Assembly (NCBI RefSeq): GCF_030548465.1 | Contig: NZ_JAUOSF010000008.1 | Location: 164,485-228,484 of the forward strand | Direction of reading: 5' to 3' | Length of the DNA stretch: 64,000 bases | From: Tamlana sp. 2_MG-2023 | Lineage (GTDB): Bacteria > Bacteroidota > Bacteroidia > Flavobacteriales > Flavobacteriaceae | In this document: piece after piece, positions 35,665 to 45,691 of the stretch | Layout: each line of letters begins with the position of its first letter | How positions within the stretch are numbered: the stretch's first letter is position 1 | The notes under the pieces: generated by a model | The model's input: only the letters and a program-made list of their open reading frames with translations | Told to the model about the DNA's origin: nothing | Databases searched by the model: none | Position numbers and translations under genes: made by a program

Positions 35665-35856
35665 TTGACAGTGTTAATCAAACTTAAAATGACGTCAATT
35701 TCCAAACATAAAACAAAACGATATCCTCTTATATATTAAATTAAAATATTTATAATCAATGATTTAACTAATTAATATTACAAACATAATTGTTTATTCA
35801 TTTATAAATTAAATAAAACAGATTTATAAAAATAAGATTCACTTTAAAAAAGTACA

Positions 35857-35893
35857 TAAAAAACCCCAGAGACTTTTAAATCTTCTGGGGTTT
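35857..35893 (-). terminator. Intrinsic terminator of the SusC-SusD-SGBP operon
   Basis: AAACCCCAGA (35861-35870) pairs with TCTGGGGTTT (35884-35893), a 10-base stem. On the minus strand it is followed by a T-run, 30 bases after the stop of the gene ending at 35924. It could also stop transcripts from the convergent aldehyde dehydrogenase gene. Confidence 0.8.
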
Positions 35894-35923
35894 AAACAAA
35901 CATTCTTAATAAACTAAACTAAA

Positions 35924-37489
35924 TTAAGGTCTTAAATTCGCTTCTAATAGCGTTAAATTATCCATGTAAAATTTTAATGTTTCAGAGTTAGACTGGTTAT
36001 CTCCTCGAATAAGTAAATTCGTTGGTCCAGCTACTGCAAAGGTTACAATTTGTGAACTATAAACCCATTCTCCTGTTTTAAACGTTGGCGTAAATGCTGG
36101 ATTTGGAGCAACACCCCAGTTGGTTGAAGGCGCCCAATACAAACGGACGTCAGGAGTGTTTCCTGCTGGATCTGGGCTTCCTAACTCTTCTAAGTAAACC
36201 CAAACACCAAGTTCATAAGACTTACCAGCTTCTACATCAAAGGTCACAGCACCTGCACCATCAACTTGACCTAGAATCATTCCTCCCGCTGGTGCTATTT
36301 CAATATAACCACTTTGTTTACCGTCGTAAGCTTGGGCCGTACTAATATTAAATGTAAACATACCCCAAGGACTTCCCCAGTTTAAGTCCACCCAATCCGT
36401 AGAGAAGGTATTTTCAAAACCAACATCAAAACTACCGTTATCCATTACGTTTGCCCCTACAAAAACCATTGGCGCATCTGTAATCTGACCTACAGCCACT
36501 TGATCTAATGTCTTTAAAGTACCTGGTGTATAAGTTATAGTCACTAGATCATCGTTGTAAACAACATCAGCTAATTCTAGTATCACAATATTTCCTTCAT
36601 TTGAATCTACACTAGCAGAAGCTATTGCAGGCGTATAAACTGAACCTCCATTGGTAGCTGTTACGGTGAAATCTGAAGCATTTAAAGTTGCTGCATCAAT
36701 TTCTCTACTAAATTCTACATTTAAAACACCTCCTGAACTATCACGGTTATAAGCCGCATCTAAAGTTACTGGATCTGTTGACGCTATAACTGTGATTAGA
36801 TTTTCAAAAGTTACAATATCTTCACCAAAAGGGCGATCACGTCCAGCGAATAACTCTACACCATAGGTTCCCATTCTACTATATTTCACATCTATGGTTT
36901 CAGTATTTTCAACTGTTCCCGGCTTACCTGCTTCAAAAGTCCAGGCAGAAGTAGCAGGTTCTCCTGCTACCGTATAAGAATATCTAATAGAACGCCCTGC
37001 TTGTAATTCATTTTGAGCATTGTCTGCTAGATTTAAATCAGCTCCAATTGTTCCGTCTGGGTTGATGTACTTAGCTGAAACCGATAGTTCAACAGGACCC
37101 AAAACACGAACTGCAATGGTTGTATCTAATTCCTTACCCATTAATGTTTCATCAACATAGGCGTCATCACTAAAGACTTGGTGTAAGGTTACATTATAAT
37201 CTCCAGGAGTGTTGAAGTAAGCTTTAACAATATCATCATTAGACTGATTGCCTTCAATACTGGTTACATCCTCAGGAAAACCCCATGTTCTAGAAGTTAC
37301 TCCTGGAGACACATCTCCAAAAGTGATGTAGTTCCCTACTTCAATTTGATTATCAAAATCCATCTGACTCGTGTATATCACGCGATGACTAGGTTCTACT
37401 AGGTTCATATCATTGTCATCATCACTACAGCCTACAAAAGTTAAGGCAGCTATGCATAGATATTTAGCTATATTTTTATATGTTTTCAT
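35924..37489 (-). CDS. Surface glycan-binding lipoprotein (SGBP) with PKD-like domains
   Basis: A 521-residue lipoprotein (TFVGC near residue 21, followed by SDDDND, typical of surface export in this phylum). PKD-like domains cover about 30-130 and 150-235 (YFNTPGDYNVTLHQVF, SRMGTYGVELFAG). An Ig-like domain follows (about 240-340, LDAAYNRDSSGGVLNVEFSR), then a C-terminal jelly-roll carbohydrate-binding domain (about 350-515, NGSFDVGFENTFSTDW). No catalytic residues of a known hydrolase family are seen. It follows SusD by 10 bases, the normal place of a SusE/F-type glycan-binding protein, so it probably helps capture agar or porphyran chains at the cell surface. Confidence 0.78.
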   Translation of the reverse strand: MKTYKNIAKYLCIAALTFVGCSDDDNDMNLVEPSHRVIYTSQMDFDNQIEVGNYITFGDVSPGVTSRTWGFPEDVTSIEGNQSNDDIVKAYFNTPGDYNVTLHQVFSDDAYVDETLMGKELDTTIAVRVLGPVELSVSAKYINPDGTIGADLNLADNAQNELQAGRSIRYSYTVAGEPATSAWTFEAGKPGTVENTETIDVKYSRMGTYGVELFAGRDRPFGEDIVTFENLITVIASTDPVTLDAAYNRDSSGGVLNVEFSREIDAATLNASDFTVTATNGGSVYTPAIASASVDSNEGNIVILELADVVYNDDLVTITYTPGTLKTLDQVAVGQITDAPMVFVGANVMDNGSFDVGFENTFSTDWVDLNWGSPWGMFTFNISTAQAYDGKQSGYIEIAPAGGMILGQVDGAGAVTFDVEAGKSYELGVWVYLEELGSPDPAGNTPDVRLYWAPSTNWGVAPNPAFTPTFKTGEWVYSSQIVTFAVAGPTNLLIRGDNQSNSETLKFYMDNLTLLEANLRP

Positions 37490-37499
37490 TGGTTTTTTT

Positions 37500-39227
37500 T
37501 TAGTTGTTTAACTGATCGTTAGTCTGTTGCTCTTGCACAGGAATTGGAAAATAATCATGTGCTGCAGATTGATAATTAGCACTAGATAGATTAAAATCTG
37601 GTCTTATACGCTCCTTAATAAATAATGGAGCAATACCATCTCCCGATATTTCTAAAATATCTTGGTTATTAATTCTCCAAACTTCATCTGCGCGTAATTC
37701 ATCAAATACTTCTTTTACAATACCCCAACGTACTAGATCTTTCCAACGGTGACCCTCAAACGCTAATTCTAAAGGACGCTCAACACGTTGAATATGTGTT
37801 AATACAGATTCCTTACTAGGTGCAACCAGAGGCTGTGTACCATGTACCTGTTTGCTTATATGTAACTGAGGAAAAGCCCCTCCGTTATCAGCCATATACT
37901 GTTCAAGTGTAATTACAGCAGCACGTTCACGCACCATATCAATATATTTAACGGCTTCAGATACATTTCCTGTGCTTTCTAAAACAGCTTCAGCGTACAT
38001 TAAATAAACATCAGCTAGACGAATGTGACGGAAGTTAATTCCAGAACGACTGTTCGCATCTTCCTGCTTCCAATGGTACCAGTTAGTATGCTTTTTAATG
38101 TATGAACTTTGTCCGAAAGCCCAACCGCCTCGTTCTCCAATTGGCAACAAATAATAATCAGTCTCTCCGTTCAGTGGGGCAATTGTAGCCGATAAACGTT
38201 GTGAATGCATATTACCATCATTTATTGACTTAGAAGGGTCTACTTCGTCACTAGTATACAATTCATGTAAACTATAAGAAGGCAATAGTGTGTTATATCC
38301 ACCAAAATTTAGTTGCCCAAAAGCTCTAGCAAGTGTTGTTGCTTCAGCTCCTGTTTCATTAACATTATCATCTACGATAGCCCCGTTAGCTCCTGGGTTT
38401 ACATCTGCATTATATGCCACTTCAAAAATTGATTCTGAATTAAGTTCATTTTCATCTGTGAAATTATCCATGATATCTGGAACAAGACTGTAAACACCAG
38501 AATCAATAACCTCTTTAAATAATTTAGCTGCTTCGGTGAATTTCTGATCATACAAATACACTTTTCCTAGCATACTTTTAGCTGCACCTTCAGTAATACG
38601 ACCTAAATTATCTGAGCTCCAAGATAGTGGCAAGTTTGCTTCTGCATACTCTAAATCTGGAATAATAATAGTTGAAGTCACCTCATCCATAGAGCTAAAT
38701 GGTTTAGAAAAATCCTCTTTATTTATAGCAACTTCTGTGTGAATTACTGCTCCACCATATGTATGTGCTACTTGAAAATAAAAGAATGCTCTTAAAAAGC
38801 GTGCTTGCGCTTCAATACTTTCTCTCTCTCCGTCTTCAAAAGTGGCTCCTGTTGTTTTTAAGTTCTCTATAACTTGGTTCGCTCTAAAAATCCCTACATA
38901 AAGTTCGTTCCACTTATCTGTAACATAGTACGTTCCGTCATTATAAGTTAAATTTCTGAAGGTAAATGGGGCATACCAAGATTCTGTACCTCCAATATCT
39001 CCCATAATCATTTCATAAACAAGGCCTCCACCACTAATATTTTGAAATTGTAACGCTCCATAAACAGTATTTAATCCTGTTTGAAATTGATTTGAAGTGT
39101 TCCAAAACGTTTCAGTCGTTATGGTATTTGGATTGGTTTGATCTAGAAATGATTCTTCATTACAACCTGTAAGCAAAAAGGCGCCTAAAACAGGAAGTAT
39201 TATATATTTTTTTATTTTATTTTTCAT
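37500..39227 (-). CDS. SusD-family starch-binding-like lipoprotein
   Basis: A 575-residue RagB/SusD lipoprotein (LLTGC near residue 22, then NEESFLDQTNPNTITTETFW, the standard SusD opening). The helical repeats include EAQARFLRAFFYFQVAHTYGG, AKSMLGKVYLYDQKF and IRLADVYLMYAEAVLE. The C-terminal FEGHRWKDLVRWG and YFPIPVQE are family hallmarks. It forms the lid over the TonB-dependent porin encoded at 39248 and binds oligosaccharides for import. Twenty bases separate it from SusC. Substrate, probably agaro- or porphyran-oligosaccharides, is inferred from context. Confidence 0.93.
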   Translation of the reverse strand: MKNKIKKYIILPVLGAFLLTGCNEESFLDQTNPNTITTETFWNTSNQFQTGLNTVYGALQFQNISGGGLVYEMIMGDIGGTESWYAPFTFRNLTYNDGTYYVTDKWNELYVGIFRANQVIENLKTTGATFEDGERESIEAQARFLRAFFYFQVAHTYGGAVIHTEVAINKEDFSKPFSSMDEVTSTIIIPDLEYAEANLPLSWSSDNLGRITEGAAKSMLGKVYLYDQKFTEAAKLFKEVIDSGVYSLVPDIMDNFTDENELNSESIFEVAYNADVNPGANGAIVDDNVNETGAEATTLARAFGQLNFGGYNTLLPSYSLHELYTSDEVDPSKSINDGNMHSQRLSATIAPLNGETDYYLLPIGERGGWAFGQSSYIKKHTNWYHWKQEDANSRSGINFRHIRLADVYLMYAEAVLESTGNVSEAVKYIDMVRERAAVITLEQYMADNGGAFPQLHISKQVHGTQPLVAPSKESVLTHIQRVERPLELAFEGHRWKDLVRWGIVKEVFDELRADEVWRINNQDILEISGDGIAPLFIKERIRPDFNLSSANYQSAAHDYFPIPVQEQQTNDQLNN

Positions 39228-39247
39228 GTTTCTTCTTACTTAATTAA

Positions 39248-42200
39248 TTAGAAATTTAGTTGTACTCCGACAATAAATCGACGTGATACTGGATAGTTTC
39301 CACGATCTACACCACGTGTGAAAATTCCATCTCCTCCCACCTCTGGATCATAACCGTTATAATCTGTAAAAGTGAACGGGTTCATAGCAGTAAAATATAT
39401 TCTTGTTTTTTTAAGAATTGAGGTATCCACCATTGGAATAGTATATCCAAGAGATATATTTCTGATTCTCAAATAAGTTCCATCTTCTAAGAAATAATCT
39501 GAACGTGCTCTAATACTGTTGTCAAAAGCATTTTCTCTAAATGTTGGCACTCCAGAATTAGAATTCTGCGGAGACCACATATAGTATTGTTCCTCATGTC
39601 TTCCCTGTGTATATGCATATAAACGTGCTCCATTATAAATTTCGGCACCGTGTGAATAATAAGATTGTACATAAAAATCGAATCCTTTATAATCTAAGTT
39701 CAAACTTAAACCTGCTTCATAATCAGCTTGACCAGAACCAGCATAAACGCGGTCACTATCATCAATTTTACCATCGTTGTTTTCATCAATGTACATCATA
39801 TCTCCTAATGCTGCACTTGGTTCAATTAACTTGTATTCGTCTAATTCTGCTTGAGTTTTAATAATACCATCATGTTGCACTAAGAAAAACGCACCAGCTT
39901 CATAGCCTTCTGCAAGGAAAGTCGTATAATCAACATTATCACCTAAAGATACTACAGGCCTACCATTAGCATAACCTCGCTCAACACCATTAAGGTTAGT
40001 AACTTCATTAACGTTTTTAGTAAATGTTCCTGCAAGCGAGTAATTTAAGTCTTGACCTATTTTACCTTTAAAAGACAAACCTAGTTCAACCCCTTTATTA
40101 GTCATATTACCTCCATTGGTAACACGCACATCGTAAGTTCCAAGCGCTCTTGTATGATAGGTTCCTGAAGATGCCGGCAGACGTTCTTGAATTAACATAT
40201 CCTCTTTATCTGTTTGATAAAAGTCTGCAGTAAAATTTAATCTGTTTCGAAACATGCCTAAATCAATACCTATATTTTTAGAAATACTTGTTTCCCATTT
40301 AATATTAGGGTCAGCATAACGACGTTGTATAGCACCAACATTTATTTCTTCATTTGGACCAAATGGATAGTTCATACCACTTTCTATTTGAGAAGAAAAT
40401 GAATACGCTGGAATACTTTGGTTTCCAACTTCTGCCCAACTCCCCCTTAACTTCAAACTATTGATAGCATCAACATTAAAGAAAGCCTCTTCGCTGATGT
40501 TCCATCCCGCTGAGAACCCTAAGAAATCTCCATAACGGAAATCTTCTCCAAAATTAGAAGAACCATCTCGTCTATAACTTGCTGAAAATAAATAACGTTC
40601 GTCATAGTTATATTGAACTCTAAATAACTTACCTGACAATGTGTTTACAGAATCATAACTACTAGGTTTTAAAGATTCAGTTCCAGCTCCTAATACCGGG
40701 GTATCATTACTTAATAAACCAATAACTCCCGTGCTTAGTGTTTTTGATGAAAATTCTTCATAAGACAATACGCCTAATAAATTGAAATTATGGTTACCAA
40801 AACTCTTGTTGTATTTAAATAAATTTTCAATAATACGACGCTCTGAGAAAACAAAATCTTCATCTAATTGCGCATCAACTCTGGAAGCCGTTGGGTTAAA
40901 ATCACCTTGGTAGTCATAAACCAAATACTGTGGTCTAAAGAATTTTCTAGCATAGTCGTATGTATTTCTACCTAAGTTTAATTGATAACTTAAGCCATCT
41001 AAAAATTCATACTCTAAGTTGATCGCTACGTTTGTAGTATTTACTTCACGATCATCTTCATTCTCTAACTCCCTAGATAAATAACTGTATTGAATCGAGT
41101 TCCTTACAGGAATTTGAACAGAATTTTCTCCATTACTCTGAATTTGATTAAGAGCTGGTTGCCAAGGATTTTGAGCAATAGCATATTCATATAAAGCCCA
41201 AGGTTCTTGTTGTCTGTTTTCTTGTGTAAAAGCAAGGCTAGCAAAAGCTCTAAACTTTCCTTTTTTAAACTCTCCATTTAAACGTGTACTTAAGCGATCG
41301 AAACCTGAATTAATTAAAATTCCATCTTGATTGAAATAATTAGCACTTAAGTTTAACGTTAAGTTTTCAGATCCTCCTGAAATACCTAAATCATAATTTT
41401 GAATACCAGCATTGTTATTTTGAACATCGCCAACAAAATCACTATCGTAATCTAAAGCATCTGGATTAAAAAAGAAGATTAAAGGATCTCTACCTAAAGC
41501 CTCTAGTTTAACTTCTTCGGCATACATCTGTTGCTGTGTATTCATTAAAGGGGTACCTGAAGTAATGTTTTGCACACCACCGTAAGTACTAAAGTTCACA
41601 TTAAATGTTCCTGCTTTTCCTTTTTTAGTAGTAATAAGAATAACACCGTTAGAGGCTCGAGTTCCATAAACAGCGGCTGCCGCACCATCTTTTAAAATAT
41701 CAATTTTCTCAATTTGTTCAGTTGGTATATTTGGATTTCCTTGAAACGGAATACCATCTACAACATATAAAGGACCTAAAGCACCTGAACTCACAGATCC
41801 CAAACCTCTAATTTGAATGTTTGCAGCCTCACCTGGTCTACCACTACTAGATTGCACATTCACACCAGCTACTTGCCCCTGAATAGATTCACCCAAATCG
41901 GCAACTGGTGCCTTTGCTATGATATCTGAATTCACAATACCGACAGCTCCAGTTACTTCTTTCTTCTTTTGAGTACCGTAACCAACTACAACCACCTCTT
42001 CAAGGCTTTCTGTATCCGCTTCTAGTCTTACATTTAAAAAATTTTGATTTACAAGTTTTATTGTTTGCTTCTTGTAGCCTAAGAAAGAAAACTCAAGGTT
42101 ATCCCCCGATCGTGCTTCTATTGCAAATTCACCATCAAAATCCGTTACAGATCCCGTACTTGTACCTTTAATAAGTATGGAAACTCCTGGCAATGGAATC

Positions 42201-42322
42201 CCATTTTCATCTAATACTTTTCCTTTCATGCCCGTTTGAGCATACGCATTAGTCATTGTTAGTAGTAAGAAAGAACAAACCAGTAAAAACCTGTTCCTCC
42301 ATAATTTCTGTTTTTGTTTCAT
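39248..42322 (-). CDS. SusC-family TonB-dependent outer-membrane receptor
   Basis: A 1024-residue SusC/RagA protein: signal peptide (1-28), carboxypeptidase-regulatory-like domain (about 30-110, MKGKVLDENGIPLPGVSILIKGT), TonB-box region around EEVVVVGYGTQKKKEVTGAV, plug domain (to about 240) and a 22-strand barrel ending in VSRRFIVGVQLNF. It imports oligosaccharides across the outer membrane with SusD as lid, powered by TonB-ExbBD. It is first in the SusC-SusD-SGBP operon and has a strong operator 153 bases before its start. The gap upstream is unusually long (about 1 kb). Confidence 0.94.
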   Translation of the reverse strand: MKQKQKLWRNRFLLVCSFLLLTMTNAYAQTGMKGKVLDENGIPLPGVSILIKGTSTGSVTDFDGEFAIEARSGDNLEFSFLGYKKQTIKLVNQNFLNVRLEADTESLEEVVVVGYGTQKKKEVTGAVGIVNSDIIAKAPVADLGESIQGQVAGVNVQSSSGRPGEAANIQIRGLGSVSSGALGPLYVVDGIPFQGNPNIPTEQIEKIDILKDGAAAAVYGTRASNGVILITTKKGKAGTFNVNFSTYGGVQNITSGTPLMNTQQQMYAEEVKLEALGRDPLIFFFNPDALDYDSDFVGDVQNNNAGIQNYDLGISGGSENLTLNLSANYFNQDGILINSGFDRLSTRLNGEFKKGKFRAFASLAFTQENRQQEPWALYEYAIAQNPWQPALNQIQSNGENSVQIPVRNSIQYSYLSRELENEDDREVNTTNVAINLEYEFLDGLSYQLNLGRNTYDYARKFFRPQYLVYDYQGDFNPTASRVDAQLDEDFVFSERRIIENLFKYNKSFGNHNFNLLGVLSYEEFSSKTLSTGVIGLLSNDTPVLGAGTESLKPSSYDSVNTLSGKLFRVQYNYDERYLFSASYRRDGSSNFGEDFRYGDFLGFSAGWNISEEAFFNVDAINSLKLRGSWAEVGNQSIPAYSFSSQIESGMNYPFGPNEEINVGAIQRRYADPNIKWETSISKNIGIDLGMFRNRLNFTADFYQTDKEDMLIQERLPASSGTYHTRALGTYDVRVTNGGNMTNKGVELGLSFKGKIGQDLNYSLAGTFTKNVNEVTNLNGVERGYANGRPVVSLGDNVDYTTFLAEGYEAGAFFLVQHDGIIKTQAELDEYKLIEPSAALGDMMYIDENNDGKIDDSDRVYAGSGQADYEAGLSLNLDYKGFDFYVQSYYSHGAEIYNGARLYAYTQGRHEEQYYMWSPQNSNSGVPTFRENAFDNSIRARSDYFLEDGTYLRIRNISLGYTIPMVDTSILKKTRIYFTAMNPFTFTDYNGYDPEVGGDGIFTRGVDRGNYPVSRRFIVGVQLNF

Positions 42323-42474
42323 ATTAAATTAATTAGAATAGTTAGTTTAGTTATCTTGTTAAAATTGTAATACAGTAATTATCTATTTGACACTTACAGA
42401 AGTAGTTTATTAACAATTCTTCAAGTTAACTGATGCTAATTTATAAATACAACAACACGACACGCTAAATTGAT

Positions 42475-42493
42475 ACTAGACTTAAACTAGACA
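42475..42493 (-). promoter_or_regulatory. Locus operator before SusC (TGTCTAGTTTAAGTCTAGT)
   Basis: On the minus strand this is a perfect direct repeat, GTCTAGT-TTAA-GTCTAGT. It matches the copy before GH16 at 24323 in 16 of 19 positions. A second overlapping GTCTAGT-like unit is not complete, but CATGTCTAGT lies directly upstream on the same strand. AATTTAG follows shortly after, near the expected -7 position. Confidence 0.72.
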
Positions 42494-43336
42494 TGACTAA
42501 AAAACACTGAAATACAAGCAATTACAAACTGCATTTAATCTATTATGTACAGTTAAATTGAGTGAAAATCTATTTATAATGACACCAAATCCAAAATTTA
42601 CATTAGCTTTTCACGAAAACAGACACTATAGCTATACGCTTTATTTTTTTAATATTTATCATTTCACTTAAAACACAACATAATTTTAACTAAAAAATTA
42701 AAATAGCATATCATATTTTAACAATCTTATAAATTCAGGTAAGTAATCATTGAAATACAGATGACAAATAAGTGATAATTGCTAAAATTTAACAGTAGAA
42801 AATCAATAGAACTGCTTTATCATGTGTTCAGTTCGTAATTTCACCAATTTTGTATAGATCTGCCCTTATCAATTTATGATTATAATTAAAATTCTTCTAT
42901 CCAGGTTTTTTTAATATAAGTACCCTAGAGGTCATCTAGCTTTAAGTGTAAAATCTTAACTATTAATCCGTTTACCAACACCATTCTGTTATATAGACAG
43001 TCAAGCTACTAAACCATTTCATAAATGATTCAATAAAAGTAAAACACGTTAAACCTAACCATATTTATAGAGGCTGATTATGAATTAATTACACCTACAT
43101 ACAACAAATAGCATTGTACTTATGAAGAATACTTTTAGTTAGAAATATTTAAATTAAAAGTATATTGCTCAATAGATTAAGAAGAGTGTCGTGATCATAA
43201 GATTTAATTCTTCCGAGATTCCTTCTCCTTGTCACAATTGTAAGTTTATATCAAACTCACATTATTTAGGAATAATCCACTTAGTATATCCATTGATAAT
43301 TTATACTTTTCAGGTATTTTCATCTTTCAAAAACAA

Positions 43337-43370
43337 AAAAAACCTTCTAAAATTAATTAGAAGGTTTTTT
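43337..43370. terminator. Intrinsic terminator of the ten-gene operon
   Basis: AAAAAACCTTCTAA (43337-43350) pairs with TTAGAAGGTTTTTT (43357-43370) around a 6-base loop. On the minus strand a T-run follows, 20 bases after the GH117 stop. The symmetry makes it active in both directions. Confidence 0.85.
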
Positions 43371-43390
43371 ATATAAAATTGAGAAGTGTA

Positions 43391-44614
43391 CTATTTACTA
43401 CTTTCTCCTTTTGCTACATGTGTTGTTTTTCTATGTGATTCAAAACGCATAATACTTTGATAATCGTAAGAATTATAAATGTGCGATAAACCCCAACGTA
43501 AAATTTCAGTTGGTTCCTTTTCTGTATCGGCTGTTCTATTTAAACCAATGGCGTGAGCACTTACCCCTGGTATAACTGACATGATATCAAAATTTAATCC
43601 ATCTGGTGCCCATTGAATTGTATTTTTCTCTGGTCCATCTGTAGTAATTAATGATGCAATTCCTCCATTGTAAGGCCACACACAAATTTCATGACCACTA
43701 TTACTTATTGGATTATAAGGTGATTTCACATAAGGCCCTTTAGGATTATCGGCAATGGCAACACCATGACGAATTTGTCTTCCCCCAAATGTAATAGCTT
43801 CCCCCATTTGCTCCCCTTTGTAATACAAGTAAAATTTACCATTAAAAGGGATAATACAAGGATCATGCACTTTATGACTGTCAAAATCACCTTTTTTCTC
43901 TACTAAGAAACGGTTTTGCGTATCACCTTTCCAAACACCATTATCGGCAGGACTTAAAATTGGTTCTTCGCTTTTCGTCCAAGGTCCATTAGGTGAATTT
44001 GACCAAGCAAGCCCTACTTGATTTTTAACACGCACATTGTAAGGCGATTTAACTGTTTGATAGCATAAGTAATACATGCCTTCATGCTCCATAATTTCCA
44101 CTGTAAATACAGAACGGTCATCATAAGCTCCTTTTTCACCACGTGGCACTGCTAAGCCTTCCTCTTTCCATGTCCATCCATCTTCGGAAGTTGCATACCA
44201 AATATCGCAACGATCCCAAGGAAACACCTTGTCTTTATCGATATCACCACCAAATCCATCGGTTTTTCCTACTGATTTTGAATACCATACGTAATACTTT
44301 CCGTCATGCTTAATCATGGCACTCGGATCTCTACGAACCACACCTTCTTCATAGGCTAAATCACCTTTTAGAGGTTGTAAGTTTGAAAATTCAATAAACC
44401 ATTCATTACCCAAATTCTGGTCCCACTTTAAGGCACGTTTTGATGCAGCACTCAAGTGATTGACATCAGTAATTCCTAAAAAATCGATTTGTTCTGCTGA
44501 AGGCTCGATAGATTCCGGACGATCTACTACTTCCTTATTTTTAGACGGTTGTTCTTGACATGAGCTCATAATGAGGACGAAAGATAAGATGATTAAACTA
44601 GATATATATTTCAT
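43391..44614 (-). CDS. GH117 family, second probable anhydro-L-galactosidase lipoprotein
   Basis: A 407-residue lipoprotein (LIMSSC near residue 19) with GH117 landmarks: LSAASKRALKWDQNLGNEW at the N-terminus, VVRRDPSAMI in blade one (likely catalytic Asp), VHDPCIIPFNGKFYLYYKG, and NSGHEICVWPY. It is last in the ten-gene operon, following the RhaT-like permease by 27 bases. Being encoded with the whole anhydrogalactose catabolic set, this is the best candidate for the main enzyme that frees 3,6-anhydro-L-galactose from neoagarobiose or longer oligosaccharides. The first GH117 at 13345 is clearly diverged. Confidence 0.84.
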   Translation of the reverse strand: MKYISSLIILSFVLIMSSCQEQPSKNKEVVDRPESIEPSAEQIDFLGITDVNHLSAASKRALKWDQNLGNEWFIEFSNLQPLKGDLAYEEGVVRRDPSAMIKHDGKYYVWYSKSVGKTDGFGGDIDKDKVFPWDRCDIWYATSEDGWTWKEEGLAVPRGEKGAYDDRSVFTVEIMEHEGMYYLCYQTVKSPYNVRVKNQVGLAWSNSPNGPWTKSEEPILSPADNGVWKGDTQNRFLVEKKGDFDSHKVHDPCIIPFNGKFYLYYKGEQMGEAITFGGRQIRHGVAIADNPKGPYVKSPYNPISNSGHEICVWPYNGGIASLITTDGPEKNTIQWAPDGLNFDIMSVIPGVSAHAIGLNRTADTEKEPTEILRWGLSHIYNSYDYQSIMRFESHRKTTHVAKGESSK

Positions 44615-44641
44615 TTTTTTATTTTTTTAATTGGTTTTTAT

Positions 44642-45652
44642 TTATAGAAAAGCGGTCACTAGAACACCTATAATCATAGAGCCTAAGCCCAGATAAAGTG
44701 ATGTTTTGGCCTTTTTAGGCGCCTGTACCCATTCGTTAGTAACAATTCCTGCAACAACAGCAACCACTACAGATAATGTATTAAAGATAGCATAACCTAT
44801 GGAACCGCCCAGTTCTCCTAAAACAAATGACGAATATGCAAAAATTATTGATGCTGTAAAGTTTAATACCGCCATTAATAGTGTTAGTGACACATTTTTT
44901 CCTGCACCTGGTACTTTAAAACTTCCCCATAATTTCTTTTTGGTTAGCATTATGATAAAGTAAGGAATTACAAATAATCCTCCAGAAACATAGACAATAA
45001 ACATTGACGCTACAGAAGATAACCAGCTGGCATTACCATTATTAACAACCATTTCACCAATTATATTTTTGGCCGCTTGTCCGTCAACACTAATTTCTAA
45101 AGCCACATTAAAGCCAGTTGCTAAAACCCCACCAATAACGGCAATTAAAATCCCTGAAACCATAGATTTTTTTTCGAGAGTTTCAGATTTATTTTCTTCC
45201 TCCTGACGAAGCATCCCCGCTCTACCGTTAAAGATAATCCCGCATAATATAATAGCAATACCTAATAAAATAGTACCTAGGTCATTCCATTCTGGAACCC
45301 CATGAAAAAACCATGGCAACATAGACCCTACACAAATTATCGTGCCTATAAACAGTGAAAAACCGAGAGATAACCCTATATAATCAATGGCTTTACCCCA
45401 AAGCATCATACCTACTCCCCATAAAAAACCAGGAATCAACATACGCATTAATACCGGACTTCCAATATCGGCCAAAACCTGACCAAAATTATCAATCATT
45501 GTAAAAGCTACGATAAAGGGTATTATCCATAGCATAAATAAATAACACAGTCCCCATGCATTCTCGAAAGCATAATTTTTAATATACTTTTCTGGCATAG
45601 CCCAAAAACCGAGCATAATCCCGGCTGATACCGCTAAAAGAATTCCTATCAT
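44642..45652 (-). CDS. RhaT-like sugar permease (DMT superfamily)
   Basis: A 336-residue inner-membrane protein with about ten hydrophobic helices and the glycine-rich opening GILLAVSAGIMLGFWAMPEKY seen in L-rhamnose/H+ symporter RhaT relatives. Further points are PGFLWGVGMMLWGKAIDYIGLSLGFSL and a C-terminal IGYAIFNTLSVVVAVVAGIVTNEW. The operon has no rhamnose genes; its neighbours release and degrade 3,6-anhydro-L-galactose and galactose. It is therefore a candidate importer for one of these monosaccharides from the periplasm. It lies 39 bases after the aldose epimerase gene. The cargo is inference. Confidence 0.78.
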   Translation of the reverse strand: MIGILLAVSAGIMLGFWAMPEKYIKNYAFENAWGLCYLFMLWIIPFIVAFTMIDNFGQVLADIGSPVLMRMLIPGFLWGVGMMLWGKAIDYIGLSLGFSLFIGTIICVGSMLPWFFHGVPEWNDLGTILLGIAIILCGIIFNGRAGMLRQEEENKSETLEKKSMVSGILIAVIGGVLATGFNVALEISVDGQAAKNIIGEMVVNNGNASWLSSVASMFIVYVSGGLFVIPYFIIMLTKKKLWGSFKVPGAGKNVSLTLLMAVLNFTASIIFAYSSFVLGELGGSIGYAIFNTLSVVVAVVAGIVTNEWVQAPKKAKTSLYLGLGSMIIGVLVTAFL

Positions 45653-45691
45653 AATTTTATTAGTTTAAGTTATATTTAGTTGTTTTTAGTT

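Larger units (their letters stand above)
42323..43390. other. Long AT-rich gap upstream of SusC
   Basis: This gap of about 1.07 kb holds the SusC operator (42475-42493), a plus-strand half-site TGTTCAGTT at 42835-42843, a half-site TGTACAGTT at 42546-42554 and the terminator at 43337-43370. A 61-codon plus-strand frame at 43191-43376 has no recognisable product and runs through the terminator, so I do not call it a gene. Confidence 0.6.

Noticed and set aside
43191..43376. 61-codon plus-strand ORF
   Set aside because: It has no recognisable domain, low-complexity composition, no clear ribosome binding site, and runs through a strong terminator.
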